Positions 53,571 to 62,747 of a stretch of DNA of 63,755 nucleotides are shown piece after piece (the stretch's first letter is position 1; each line of letters opens with the position of its first letter). The stretch lies in NCBI GenBank assembly GCA_040880405.1, contig JBBDIM010000193.1, positions 1 to 63,755 of the forward strand. Direction: 5' to 3'. Origin of the DNA: JBBDIM01 sp040880405 (GTDB taxonomy: Bacteria; Planctomycetota; Planctomycetia; Pirellulales; Pirellulaceae). The notes beneath the pieces are model-generated. The model saw only the letters and a program-made list of their open reading frames with translations. It had not been told where the DNA came from and searched no databases. Both the position numbers and the translations under genes were made by a program.

Positions 53571-54872
53571 CTAGCGCGAGAGATCGCCGCAGACAATTTC
53601 CTTGTCGTTGCGGGCCAACACCTGCCGATCGGCGAAGGCCGGGTGCGACCAGCAAACTCCGTCGCGGCGGCGGAGCTGTTCGGTAGTGGGCTCAATCAGC
53701 TTGGCGCGGTCGATCTCGTCGTAGCCCTCAGGTGAGAGCCGCGCGATGATCAGTTCGCCCCGTTCGTTGAATAGGAAGTAGCGATCCTCGTGCTTCACGA
53801 AATGGATCGTCCCCCAGCGGATTTTGGGGGTCGCGGTCTGGTCTTCCCAGACCCGATCGCCGTTCTCGGCCCGGAGACAACGGAGTTGGCCATAGCTGTC
53901 GACGCCGTAAATGTAATCCCCCTCGAAGACCGGGGTGCTGATGATCGACTGCAGGGCGTCGGTTTCGATCTCATTCGCGCCGACACGGTGCCACAGCTTC
54001 TCGTAGGTGGCGCGGTTCGGGTCGATCCGCAGCATCAACGAACCATCGTAGAACGAGGTGATAAAGACCCGATCGCCACTGACCACCGGGGTCGGCACGC
54101 CGATCGGCATCTTCCGAGGTGCCCAAGGGTATCGCCAGCGGACTTCGCCCCGGCGGGGATCAATCGCCGCCACGCTGTCGCCGGTCCAGCAGAGGACGAG
54201 GCTTTCGCCCCCTTGCTCGATCATGATCGGGGCGGAGTAGCCGGGCCGGTCATTCAGGGCTCGCCATACCTCTTCACCGGTCCGTTTGTCCAAGCCAACA
54301 ACGCAGGCCCCGTCCGAACCGCCGATCTGCAGGATCAAATGGTCCTTCCAGATCAAAGGAGAGGCGGAGATCCCCCAGCCTGGCATCCGGATTTTGAAGT
54401 CGCGGTTTAGGTCCCGCGCCCAGATGACTGTGCCGGTATTGGCATCGAGGCAGTGGAGATTCCCCATCGTTCCCAGGGCATAGGCATCGCCGGAATCGAT
54501 GATGACACTGGCCCGGGGGCCCGCCTGGTAGCTGATGTTCTCATAGGGGCAGTCGTAGGTGTGGGTCCACAGCTTGGCACCGGAGATTTGGTCGAAGCAG
54601 TGGACGCGTTCCACTTGCTTGGGTTCGGTCAGACGGTCGGTGACAAACACCAGCCCCTCCGCGACACTCGGCCCGCTGTAGCCCGCCCCGATCTCGGCCC
54701 GCCAAAGGATCGGAATTTTGCCATCCTCAAACCGGTCGAGGATGCGTCGCTCGCGCCACACCCCATCCCGCTGCGGACCGCGCCACTGCGGCCAATCGTC
54801 CGCGGCGGCGGTCGCCAGCGAAGTCAGTGAACCGGCAAGAGACCAGAGGGCGGCGCGTCGGCTGATCGGCAT
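53571..54872 (-). CDS. PQQ-binding-like beta-propeller repeat protein
   Basis: About 433 residues from ATG 54872 (MPISRRAALWSLAGSLT). Twin-arginine-type leader, then DDWPQWRGPQRDGV and repeated blades (e.g. GSDGACVVGLDKRTGEEVW, LHCLDANTGTVIWARDL, SYGQLRCLRAENGDRVWED). Secreted outer-protein-assembly/BamB-like propeller; planctomycetes use many of them, usually without PQQ cofactor evidence. The gene is followed by the EVE gene in the same direction, 120 bp away. Confidence 0.88.
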   Translation of the reverse strand: MPISRRAALWSLAGSLTSLATAAADDWPQWRGPQRDGVWRERRILDRFEDGKIPILWRAEIGAGYSGPSVAEGLVFVTDRLTEPKQVERVHCFDQISGAKLWTHTYDCPYENISYQAGPRASVIIDSGDAYALGTMGNLHCLDANTGTVIWARDLNRDFKIRMPGWGISASPLIWKDHLILQIGGSDGACVVGLDKRTGEEVWRALNDRPGYSAPIMIEQGGESLVLCWTGDSVAAIDPRRGEVRWRYPWAPRKMPIGVPTPVVSGDRVFITSFYDGSLMLRIDPNRATYEKLWHRVGANEIETDALQSIISTPVFEGDYIYGVDSYGQLRCLRAENGDRVWEDQTATPKIRWGTIHFVKHEDRYFLFNERGELIIARLSPEGYDEIDRAKLIEPTTEQLRRRDGVCWSHPAFADRQVLARNDKEIVCGDLSR

Positions 54873-54992
54873 GGCGAAATCCCTTTGAGATTGAAACTTG
54901 GAATGACTCATCATAACGGGCGGGCCGAGCGATGATCAACCAAACTTGCAAATCCGAAGGAGAGTCTTCGGGGGATATACCTTCCCCAGGGA

Positions 54993-55478
54993 CTACTTCG
55001 ACGCCAGTTTGAGAATCGCGTCGAATTCCTTTTTGCGAACCGGCTGGACCGAGAGCCGCGAACCGCGCTTGAGTAGTTCCATCTCTTTCAGCGCGGCGAC
55101 CTTCGCGAGTTCTTCCCGACCCAACGACCGGGCGAACTTTTCCTTGAAGCGGATATCGACCATGAACCAGCGGGGATTTTCCTGCGGGCTTTTGGGATCG
55201 TAGTGGTGGTCCTCCTCATCCCAGGCGGTGTGGTCAGGGTAGGATTCGCGGACCACTTCGGCCAGGCCAACAATGCAGGGTGGCTTGGCGTTGGAGTGAT
55301 AGAACAGCACCTGGTCTCCCACACGCATATCATCCCGCATGAAGTTCCGCGCTTGGTAGTTGCGGACCCCGCTCCAAAACGTGGTCTGCTTCTTTTCGGC
55401 GGCCAAGTCGTCAATGGAGTACGACTCCGGCTCGGTCTTCATCAACCAGTACTTGGTTGGGGATGCTGTTTTGGCCAT
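54993..55478 (-). CDS. EVE domain-containing protein
   Basis: 161 residues covering one EVE/PUA-like domain, with KYWLMKTEPESYSIDDL, WSGVRNYQARNFMRDDM, VGDQVLFYHSNAKPPCIVGLAEVV and the late RLSVQPV strand. EVE proteins bind modified bases or RNA; here no partner gene such as a methyltransferase or nuclease is next to it, so the role is open. Confidence 0.92.
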   Translation of the reverse strand: MAKTASPTKYWLMKTEPESYSIDDLAAEKKQTTFWSGVRNYQARNFMRDDMRVGDQVLFYHSNAKPPCIVGLAEVVRESYPDHTAWDEEDHHYDPKSPQENPRWFMVDIRFKEKFARSLGREELAKVAALKEMELLKRGSRLSVQPVRKKEFDAILKLASK

Positions 55479-55515
55479 GAGGCGGTTTAGCGATCTCGCG
55501 AGGTGAACTGATGCC

Positions 55516-55600
55516 GTGAAAAAGGGGTCAGGACTCTTTTTAACAACCCGTCATCAATTGGTGAGCGTTTACCTAAAAAGAGTCCTGACCCCTTTTTCAC
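55516..55600. repeat. Single hairpin of the GGGGTCAGGACTC family
   Basis: Perfect 26-bp inverted arms at 55516-55541 and 55575-55600, built on AAAAAGGGGTCAGGACTC. The third family member in the window, with only one hairpin, sitting 24 bp before the inositol-phosphate synthase stop codon. Confidence 0.9.
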
Positions 55601-55623
55601 TCGCCGAACGTGGCGCAGTTCCA

Positions 55624-56835
55624 TTAAGCCTTGCCGGCCAATTGAGTCGTCCAGGCCTCCAGCATGGCAAACTGCTTGGCGAAGTCGTTCTCTTCGGTCC
55701 CCAACGGGCTCTTGAAGAAGCAGGAGAGCATCGGCAGCAGACCGGTCTCCCCGTTGCGGTGGGCCAGCTCCGCGAATCGGGCCAGGTCCAGCACCAGTGG
55801 GGCGGCTAGCAGGGAGTCGCACCCTTGCCAGGTGAACTGCATGACCATCGGAGTGCCGAGGAAGCCCTTGAAGTGGATGTGATCCCAGGCGGTTTTCCAG
55901 TCACCCATGCTTTCGATGTTCTCGATGGTGACCAAGGTTTGCGGCTGGTAGCCGAAGATTTTGCCGAGCAGCTTATCTTTGCTAATCGCCTTGGTCTTTT
56001 TGTTTTCCGGGTCGTCCAGCACCTTGGCGTCCATGTTGCCGAAGATGTTGTGACCGACCCAGCTCATGACGTGCAAATTTCGTTGGGCGAACATCGGGGC
56101 GAGGACGCTTTTGAGCAAGGTTTCGCCGGTCTTGCCGTCGTGCCCCATGTGGCAGGTTTTTTTGGATTTCGCCAGTTCGTCCAAGGCCGGTAAGGCGGTG
56201 CCCAGCGATGGCGTGAAGTTGACGTACGGGAACCCCAGTTCGAGCGCCGCGATCCCGTAAATGGAACTGGCCGGCAGTCGGCAGCCCTGTTCCTGTTCCA
56301 GTAGCGGCGCGAGTTCGCTCCAGGTTTTGGGAATACTCTGGATGTCGGTTGGCGGTTCGGTTGAGGCGACGTTCATCACCACCACGTTGGCCAAATGATT
56401 GGCCTGGGCGAAGTTGGAGATGTCCGTCTTCAACCGGTCGATCGCCTGACGCGGGGTCTCAGCGACCTGGCGGAGTTTATCCGAGGAGAGATCGGAAATC
56501 GCGTTGCCCACATTGAGCAGCGTGCCATCCACAATGTTGCCGTCGATCCGGTCGAGCTCGGCCCGGCATTTTTCGACGATCCGGCCATCGATAGCGCGGC
56601 TTTCGAAGACCAGCTTGAAGGCCTCGTCGATTAGTTTGGTGTCGCGGATGTCGTGGCCACCCACTTCAATATCTTCCCACGCCATCAGCCCCAAGTCGGC
56701 GAACTGGGGTAATTCGCTCACCAAGCCAAAGCTCTCGGTCAGGCCTTGTTTGAGGGCCGCGATGCCGACAATCGTCGTCGTGGCGACCCCACCTTTAGCT
56801 CCGACCAACCAAATACCAATCCGGGAACGTGCCAT
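55624..56835 (-). CDS. Inositol-3-phosphate synthase family protein
   Basis: 403 residues of the NAD-dependent myo-inositol-1-phosphate synthase family. Rossmann start IGIWLVGAKGGVATTTIVG; late VGHNIFGNMDAKVL, NIESMGDWKTAWDHIHFKGFLG and QFTWQGCDSLLAAPLVLDLARFAEL motifs. It would convert glucose-6-phosphate to inositol-1-phosphate in phosphoinositide or osmolyte synthesis. The ATG at 56835 is well placed. Sister group to the classical enzymes; activity inferred. Confidence 0.9.
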   Translation of the reverse strand: MARSRIGIWLVGAKGGVATTTIVGIAALKQGLTESFGLVSELPQFADLGLMAWEDIEVGGHDIRDTKLIDEAFKLVFESRAIDGRIVEKCRAELDRIDGNIVDGTLLNVGNAISDLSSDKLRQVAETPRQAIDRLKTDISNFAQANHLANVVVMNVASTEPPTDIQSIPKTWSELAPLLEQEQGCRLPASSIYGIAALELGFPYVNFTPSLGTALPALDELAKSKKTCHMGHDGKTGETLLKSVLAPMFAQRNLHVMSWVGHNIFGNMDAKVLDDPENKKTKAISKDKLLGKIFGYQPQTLVTIENIESMGDWKTAWDHIHFKGFLGTPMVMQFTWQGCDSLLAAPLVLDLARFAELAHRNGETGLLPMLSCFFKSPLGTEENDFAKQFAMLEAWTTQLAGKA

Positions 56836-57179
56836 GGTGAATAATTCTTTCTGGTGTCGTTTTTGGGGGCGTATCTCAGGGGGTGGGTTGCGAAGCTCTG
56901 GGTGTCGCGCGGCTTCGCGAGGATTGCTCGAGTGGCGCGTAGCCCCCTAGGGAGCATGGTGGGGACTGTCTCAAAACGTCGCGGGCAAGTATCATCAATA
57001 GTTTGCTCAAACCACCCGCGTCGTCAAGCATTTAAACTCTCACGGCCCAATGAGGGCAACACCGGTGAGGGCATCACGAGACGACTCCCAGGAACGCCAG
57101 ACGGAAACGAACGTCCCGGAGTCCACTTGCGGCGACGCGTCGGTGCTCAATTTACACCGCCACACGCTTCAGGTACACC
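56836..57179. other. Divergent region between inositol-phosphate synthase and aminotransferase
   Basis: About 345 bp shared by two divergent genes. No repeat family, RNA gene or clear promoter is recognised. Confidence 0.4.
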
Positions 57180-58370
57180 ATGTTCCAACAAGTTCAGACC
57201 GCTCCGCCCGACTCCATTCTCGGACTCAACGACGCCTTCAAGGCCGATACGAGCCCTGAGAAGATCAATCTCAGCGTCGGTGTGTACAAAGACGCCAGCG
57301 GGCAGACTCCGGTTCTTAAGTGCGTGAAAGCGGCCGAGCGGCGGCTGGTCGACTCCGAAAATACCAAGTCGTATCTGCCGATCGACGGTCGGCCCGATTA
57401 CTGCCGCCTGGTCCGGGGTTTGATGCTGGGAGACGATCACGAGATCATCACCAGCAATCGGGCCGCCACGGTGCAAACACCCGGCGGAACCGGGGCGCTA
57501 AGGGTCGCGGCGGACTTCATCGCCCACACCTTCCCCCAGAGCACCGTCTGGCTCAGCCAACCAACCTGGCCCAATCACCCCAGCATTTTCGAATCGGCCG
57601 GGCTGAAGATCGCGACGTATCCGTACTTCGATAAGCAGACCAACGGGCTGGCCTTCGACACCATGCTCGACGCCTTAAAGCAGATCCCTGCTGGCGACAC
57701 CGTCCTCTTGCACGGTTGCTGCCACAATCCGAGCGGGATCGACCCTACGCCGCAGCAGTGGAAGAAAATCGCCGATGTGATTGCCGAGCGGGGCCTGTTG
57801 CCGCTGTTGGACTTCGCCTATCAAGGATTTGGCGAAGGCCTGACCGAAGACGCCGCCGGGCTCTTGGAACTGGCTCGGCCTGGTCAGGAATTGATGGTGT
57901 GCAGTTCGTTCAGCAAAAACTTCGGGCTGTACAACGAACGAGTCGGGGCCCTGACCGTCGTGGCCGCCGACACCGATCGCGAACAAGCGGTCCTCAGCCA
58001 ACTCAAGCGGGTGATCCGGGCCAACTATTCCAACCCACCGACCCACGGCGCGGCAGTGGTGGAGACCATTTTGACCGACATCCAACTTCGCTCGCAGTGG
58101 GAAGGTGAGCTTGCGGAAATGCGAAACCGGATCAACGGCATGCGCAAGCTGTTGGTCGAAAAGATCGAGGCCCTGGGGATCGACCGCGACTTCTCATTCA
58201 TCGCCGATCAAAAAGGGATGTTCTCCTTTTCGGGACTCAACCCGGCCCAAGTCGACGAGCTTCGCACGAAACACGCCATCTACATCGTCGGCTCCGGGCG
58301 GATCAACGTGGCGGGGATTAGCGAAGGAAATGTGGATCGGCTGTGTGCGGGGATTGAAGCGGTTTTGTAA
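57180..58370 (+). CDS. Aspartate/aromatic aminotransferase (class I)
   Basis: 396 residues: MFQQVQTAPPDSILGLNDAF is the typical N-terminus of aspC/tyrB enzymes. PLP lysine K246 is in CSSFSKNFGLYNERVG; LLDFAYQGFGEG supplies the aspartate (D211) that contacts the pyridine nitrogen. Catalyses transamination of Asp or aromatic amino acids with 2-oxoglutarate. Both aspC and tyrB names would fit; I leave the symbol blank. Confidence 0.93.
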   Translation: MFQQVQTAPPDSILGLNDAFKADTSPEKINLSVGVYKDASGQTPVLKCVKAAERRLVDSENTKSYLPIDGRPDYCRLVRGLMLGDDHEIITSNRAATVQTPGGTGALRVAADFIAHTFPQSTVWLSQPTWPNHPSIFESAGLKIATYPYFDKQTNGLAFDTMLDALKQIPAGDTVLLHGCCHNPSGIDPTPQQWKKIADVIAERGLLPLLDFAYQGFGEGLTEDAAGLLELARPGQELMVCSSFSKNFGLYNERVGALTVVAADTDREQAVLSQLKRVIRANYSNPPTHGAAVVETILTDIQLRSQWEGELAEMRNRINGMRKLLVEKIEALGIDRDFSFIADQKGMFSFSGLNPAQVDELRTKHAIYIVGSGRINVAGISEGNVDRLCAGIEAVL

Positions 58371-58505
58371 CCGGGAGGCGGATCGCGGCGAGTTGACTTG
58401 ACATTCTCGCGAAACTAGCCGCTACTGAATCGAAGCGGGTTCGTCCCGGGCCACCACGGTTCGGTAGCGGAGCGAAGGTCTTTAGTGGAAGCGAGGGGTT
58501 TCGCG

Positions 58506-59621
58506 ATGGGACGGCTCAAGCGAATTCGAGTAGCCGGCTGGAAATCGATCAAAGCACAAACGATCGAACTAAGCCCGCTAACGGTCGTCATCGGCGCCAA
58601 TGGTGCCGGCAAATCCAACCTCCTTTCGCTCGTGAAACTCTTGGGAGTGCTTTTCTCGGGGACGGCCGGATTCCGGACGTATGTGGGGCAGGCGGGCTAT
58701 GCCGATAGCCTGCTGCACTATGGATCAAAAAAAACTCCGGCCGCCGAATTGGAACTGACATTCGAGGCACCCACCGGCGAGATCCGCTATTTCGCCCACT
58801 GGACCGCCGCGGCGGCCGGGATGTTGGTTTTTGCCGAGGAACGGGTCGAGCAACAGGCGGCCGATTCCATTGTCCCCGATGTAGTTGACCTTGGGGCGGG
58901 GCATTCCGAGAGCCATCTGGCTCAATTTGCGGAAGATGGGAATCCGGTCGCGCGGGCCGCGGTGGATCTGATCCGAGGTTGCCGCTGGTTCCATTTCCAC
59001 GACACTTCGGAAAACAGCCCAATCCGTCAACCCAGCCAAGTCGAGGCCAATCGTTTTCTTTATTCCGACGCCGGAAACTTGGCCGCGATGTTGTACCTTC
59101 TGCGGAAAAAGCACCCCGCCGCCTATCGGCGTATTGGCGCTACCGTGCGTCAGATGGTGCCGGGATTCGAGGACTTTTCCCTGGAACCAAGTGCCTTGAA
59201 TGAAAAGCAGATCCTGCTCAATTGGACTCACCAGGGTCAGGAATATGAGTTCGGGCCACACCAGCTTTCCGATGGTTCGCTCCGCTTTATCGCGCTGGCG
59301 ACTCTGCTCCTGCAACCCCCGGAGAAGTTGCCCTTGTTGATCGCCTTGGATGAGCCGGAACTTGGCCTGCATCCAGCCGCCTTGGAAATTCTGGCGGGGA
59401 TCATTCAGGGTGCCTCGCAAAATTGCCAGATATTGATCTCAACCCAATCCACGCAGTTTCTGGATTTTTTCGATCCGGAGGATGTCGTCGTCGTGAACAG
59501 CCACACAGGTTGTTCCGAGTTTGCGCGGTTATCTTCGGCCGAGCTGGGAGAGTGGTTGGAGCAATATACGCTAGGTGAAATCTGGGAGAAGAATATCGTG
59601 GGCGGGGGACCCTATCAGTGA
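58506..59621 (+). CDS. AAA family ATPase (AAA_21-type), candidate defence pair
   Basis: About 371 residues from ATG 58506; an earlier ATG at 58485 adds seven. Walker A GANGAGKSN (about 30-38), a long insert, signature-like LSDGSLRFIALATLLLQP and Walker B LIALDEPELGLHP (about 283-297). This is the SMC/RecF-like ATPase found with DUF4276 or OLD-type nucleases in anti-phage islands. Its stop overlaps the GTG start of the next gene by four bases. Not conserved in housekeeping context. Confidence 0.85.
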   Translation: MGRLKRIRVAGWKSIKAQTIELSPLTVVIGANGAGKSNLLSLVKLLGVLFSGTAGFRTYVGQAGYADSLLHYGSKKTPAAELELTFEAPTGEIRYFAHWTAAAAGMLVFAEERVEQQAADSIVPDVVDLGAGHSESHLAQFAEDGNPVARAAVDLIRGCRWFHFHDTSENSPIRQPSQVEANRFLYSDAGNLAAMLYLLRKKHPAAYRRIGATVRQMVPGFEDFSLEPSALNEKQILLNWTHQGQEYEFGPHQLSDGSLRFIALATLLLQPPEKLPLLIALDEPELGLHPAALEILAGIIQGASQNCQILISTQSTQFLDFFDPEDVVVVNSHTGCSEFARLSSAELGEWLEQYTLGEIWEKNIVGGGPYQ

Positions 59622-60307
59622 TCCGCCTTTATCTCACCGTCGAAGGACAAACCGAGGCGGAGTTTGCCAAGAACGTGCTTCGCCCTCACCTTCTGAATCA
59701 TGGTATCCATCTCGCCGGTGCGCGGTTCACGGGGCTACATCGGCGACGAAGGGGCAGAATACCGCAGGGGGGAATTCTGGGCACATTTCGGCACGCATTG
59801 GCCGACATGAAGACGTGGATGCGCGACGACCGCTCAAGCGACGCACGCTTCTCGATGATGGTCGACCTGTATGGTTTGCCCAGCGATGTCCCAGGACGCG
59901 ACGAGGCGCTCCGCAAGTCGACGGGGGCCGAACAGGCGATGGCCCTGGAAACCGCCCTCCTCAAGGAGATGGGCGATTCCCGGTTTATTCCCTACTACCA
60001 GGTCTATGAATTCGAGGCACTAGTTCTCACCGAGCCAGCTCAACTTGGTGAGGTCTATGAGATTCCGTCAGGCCGACTCGAAGCTCTGAGAAAAGCGTGC
60101 AACCGATACGAAGGGCCCGAAGAGATCAACCATGGCGAACATTCTCATCCCAAGGCGAGAATCAAACATGTGGTGCCGGAGTATGACGAAAACGTCGCCG
60201 GTCCGTTGATTGCGGGGGAAATTGGGCTCGGAGTGTTACGGCAAGCTTGCCCCCATTTTGGAGATTGGCTGCATCGATTGGAGCGATTGGGCCAAGCAAT
60301 GGACTAA
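59618..60307 (+). CDS. DUF4276 family protein, TOPRIM-like effector
   Basis: 229 residues from GTG 59618. Conserved start LTVEGQTEAEFAKNVL (a Glu pair) and FSMMVDLYGLPSD (Asp) have the layout of a TOPRIM-like nucleotidyl-transfer/nuclease fold; DUF4276 proteins occur beside ATPases in defence systems. Coupled to the ATPase gene by the GTGA overlap. Likely the effector of the pair. The nuclease activity is inferred. Confidence 0.85.
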   Translation: MIRLYLTVEGQTEAEFAKNVLRPHLLNHGIHLAGARFTGLHRRRRGRIPQGGILGTFRHALADMKTWMRDDRSSDARFSMMVDLYGLPSDVPGRDEALRKSTGAEQAMALETALLKEMGDSRFIPYYQVYEFEALVLTEPAQLGEVYEIPSGRLEALRKACNRYEGPEEINHGEHSHPKARIKHVVPEYDENVAGPLIAGEIGLGVLRQACPHFGDWLHRLERLGQAMD

Positions 60308-60341
60308 AACCAGTTTCCGATGCTCGAAGCGAGTCGCTGGC

Positions 60342-60710
60342 TCACCCCTCCACCACATCCCCACCCCACTCCTGAAATACCAGCCCTGGGATTTCGCGGG
60401 GGTCGGCACCTTTTCCGGTGGATAGTAGGGCCTCGCGGCACTCTTCGAAGGTGGCCTCTTTGCACCACGAGCCTTTCCGTTCCGGGATGGGGATGTCGAG
60501 CTGGATGACGCCTGGCTCGTCCCACATGAATTGCAGCGAGACGCCGACGGGGCACACGATTCCCAAGAAGGTGCCCGACTCGTGTGTGAGGGTGTCCCAG
60601 ATCTCCAGAATCGCCTCAAGCGGGGCAAAGCCCGGGGCGTCGCTTTCGACTCCCTGCTCCGTGAGGGCATCGTGGTAGTAGTATTCCAAGGCCGGGCCGT
60701 GGGTGACCAT
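60342..60710 (-). CDS. Hypothetical protein
   Basis: 122 residues beginning MVTHGPALEYYYHDALTE. No signal peptide or membrane segment; mixed alpha/beta with aromatic-rich stretches (LQFMWDEPGVIQLDIPIPERK). Convergent with the DUF4276 gene, 34 bp apart, and lying 48 bp upstream-of-stop from lepA. I do not recognise a family. Confidence 0.72.
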   Translation of the reverse strand: MVTHGPALEYYYHDALTEQGVESDAPGFAPLEAILEIWDTLTHESGTFLGIVCPVGVSLQFMWDEPGVIQLDIPIPERKGSWCKEATFEECREALLSTGKGADPREIPGLVFQEWGGDVVEG

Positions 60711-60758
60711 GTGGTGGGGCTTTCGTCCTGAGGGGCGCGATTCGGGGTGAGGCGTTTG

Positions 60759-62570
60759 TTACTTGTCTTCGCCGGTTTCCAGGACCGCCATGAAGGCTTT
60801 TTGCGGGATGTCGACCGAACCGATCGACTTCATCCGCTTCTTGCCTTCCTTTTGCTTGGCCCACAGCTTGCGTTTGCGGGAGATGTCGCCGCCGTAGCAT
60901 TTGGCGGTCACATTTTTGCGGAGGGCCTTCACTGTTTCTCGCGCGATGACGCGCGTGCCAATGGCGGCCTGCACAGCCACCTCGAACATGTGGCGGTCGA
61001 TTTCGCTCTTCAGCTTTTTGACCACCGCCCGGCCACGGCGATCGGCGTCGGCTCGGTTGCAGATGATGCTGAGGGCGTCGACTCGTTTGGCGTTGACCAG
61101 GATGTCCAATCGGACCAGGTCCGCCTCTTCGTACCCGCGGATCTCGTAGTCCATGGTGCCGTAGCCGCGGGTCGAGCTTTTCAGGCGATCGTGCAGGTCG
61201 TAAATCACCTCGGCCAGCGGCAGGTCGTACACCAGCATCGCGCGGGTCGGAGAGAGATACTCCGTGCGGACATGAATGCCCCGCCGCTCGTTGCAAAGCT
61301 GCATCACCGGGCCGATGTAGTCCGACGGCTGAATCAGGCTGACGCGGACGATCGGTTGGTAGAAGGTTTCAATATCCCCCGCCTCCGGCACATCCTGCGG
61401 TTTGTGGATGTCGATTTCCTCGCCATCCTTGGTGACAACCTTGTAGGTAACATTGGGCGCGGTTTGGACCAGGTCGATATCGGCTTCCTGTTCCAACCGC
61501 TGCTGGACGATCTCCATGTGCAGCAGGCCGAGGAAACCGCAGCGGAAACCAAACCCGAGGGCATCGCTGGTTTCCGGCTCGAAGACGAAGCTGGGGTCGT
61601 TGATCCGGAGGCTTTTGAGGGCGTCTCGGAGTTGCTCGAAGTCTTGTCCGTCGGACGGATAAAGCCCGCAAAACACCATCCGCTTCGGCTCTTGATAACC
61701 GGGCAGCGGCGCGGCCCCTGCGCCCGATTGAGAGGTGATTGTATCGCCGATGTTGACGAGTTCCAGCGACTTGATATTGCAGATCACGTAACCGACCTGA
61801 CCGGTATCAAGGACATCGCAGGCCTTGGGCCGGGGTGTGAACTGGCCCACTTCTAACACGTCGTGCTGCGTGTTTCCTTTGATGAATCGGATCTTGTCTC
61901 CCTTGGCCAATTTGCCGTTCATCACGCGGACATAGGTGATCGCCCCGCGGAATTTGTCGTAATGCGAGTCGAAGACCATCGCCTGGAGCGTGGCCTTGGA
62001 ATCTCCCGCCGGCGCGGGGACGACTTCGATGATCTTGGCCAGCAGGGCATCGACCCCGGCTCCCGTCTTGCCGCTGATCCCTTGGATCTCGGAGGCGTCC
62101 AGCGCGAGGGACTGTTCAATCTCTTCGGCGACCTCTTCCGGTCGCGCGTGGACCAGATCGATTTTGCTCAGGCAGGGGACGACCGCCAGATCATGCTCCA
62201 TCGCCAGAAAGGCGTTGGCCACGGTTTGGGCCTCGACACCTTGGAAGGCATCCACCAACAGGACCGCCCCCTCACAGCAGTTGAGCGAGCGGGAAACCTC
62301 GTACTGGAAGTCGACGTGGCCAGGGGTATCGATCAGGTTCAGTTCGTAGTCTTGCCCCTGAAACTTGTACCGCATGGCAACGGCGCGGGCCTTGATCGTG
62401 ATGCCCCGTTCCCGTTCCACATCCATATCGTCCAGCAGTTGTTCCTTCATCTCGCGGGAGGTGACGGTCAAGGTCTTTTCCATCAGACGATCGGCCAGGG
62501 TGCTTTTCCCATGGTCGATGTGGGCGATGATGCAAAAGTTGCGAATGTTCTTCTGGTCGATACGTGCCAT
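60759..62570 (-). CDS. lepA: Elongation factor 4 (LepA)
   Basis: 603 residues from ATG 62570 (MARIDQKNIRNFCIIAHIDH). G1 AHIDHGKST (16-24), G3 DTPGHVDF, G4 SKIDL (in place of NKID), and the EF4-specific C-terminal domain ending KRMKSIGSVDIPQKAFMAVLE. Ribosome-bound GTPase that back-translocates tRNA. The longer frame upstream has a poorly conserved 54-residue N-terminus and is rejected. Confidence 0.95.
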   Translation of the reverse strand: MARIDQKNIRNFCIIAHIDHGKSTLADRLMEKTLTVTSREMKEQLLDDMDVERERGITIKARAVAMRYKFQGQDYELNLIDTPGHVDFQYEVSRSLNCCEGAVLLVDAFQGVEAQTVANAFLAMEHDLAVVPCLSKIDLVHARPEEVAEEIEQSLALDASEIQGISGKTGAGVDALLAKIIEVVPAPAGDSKATLQAMVFDSHYDKFRGAITYVRVMNGKLAKGDKIRFIKGNTQHDVLEVGQFTPRPKACDVLDTGQVGYVICNIKSLELVNIGDTITSQSGAGAAPLPGYQEPKRMVFCGLYPSDGQDFEQLRDALKSLRINDPSFVFEPETSDALGFGFRCGFLGLLHMEIVQQRLEQEADIDLVQTAPNVTYKVVTKDGEEIDIHKPQDVPEAGDIETFYQPIVRVSLIQPSDYIGPVMQLCNERRGIHVRTEYLSPTRAMLVYDLPLAEVIYDLHDRLKSSTRGYGTMDYEIRGYEEADLVRLDILVNAKRVDALSIICNRADADRRGRAVVKKLKSEIDRHMFEVAVQAAIGTRVIARETVKALRKNVTAKCYGGDISRKRKLWAKQKEGKKRMKSIGSVDIPQKAFMAVLETGEDK

Positions 62571-62747
62571 CGGCGTGAATATGGGGGTTATTGAGGTCGA
62601 CGGGCGACGCCGTCTGGCAGTCGCCCAAAATCGGTGGTGTGGCCCCACAGGGGCCGGTCGACTCGCTTTTGTTCCGATTGGATCAAGGCGAATCGGTACC
62701 CGCGGACGGGAAGGGTCCGGGGAAACTCGCATTATATCGCATGAGGG

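Noticed and set aside
60747..62594. Two long open frames antisense to lepA
   Set aside because: LepA motifs are continuous on the minus strand; the plus frames have no family-like segments.
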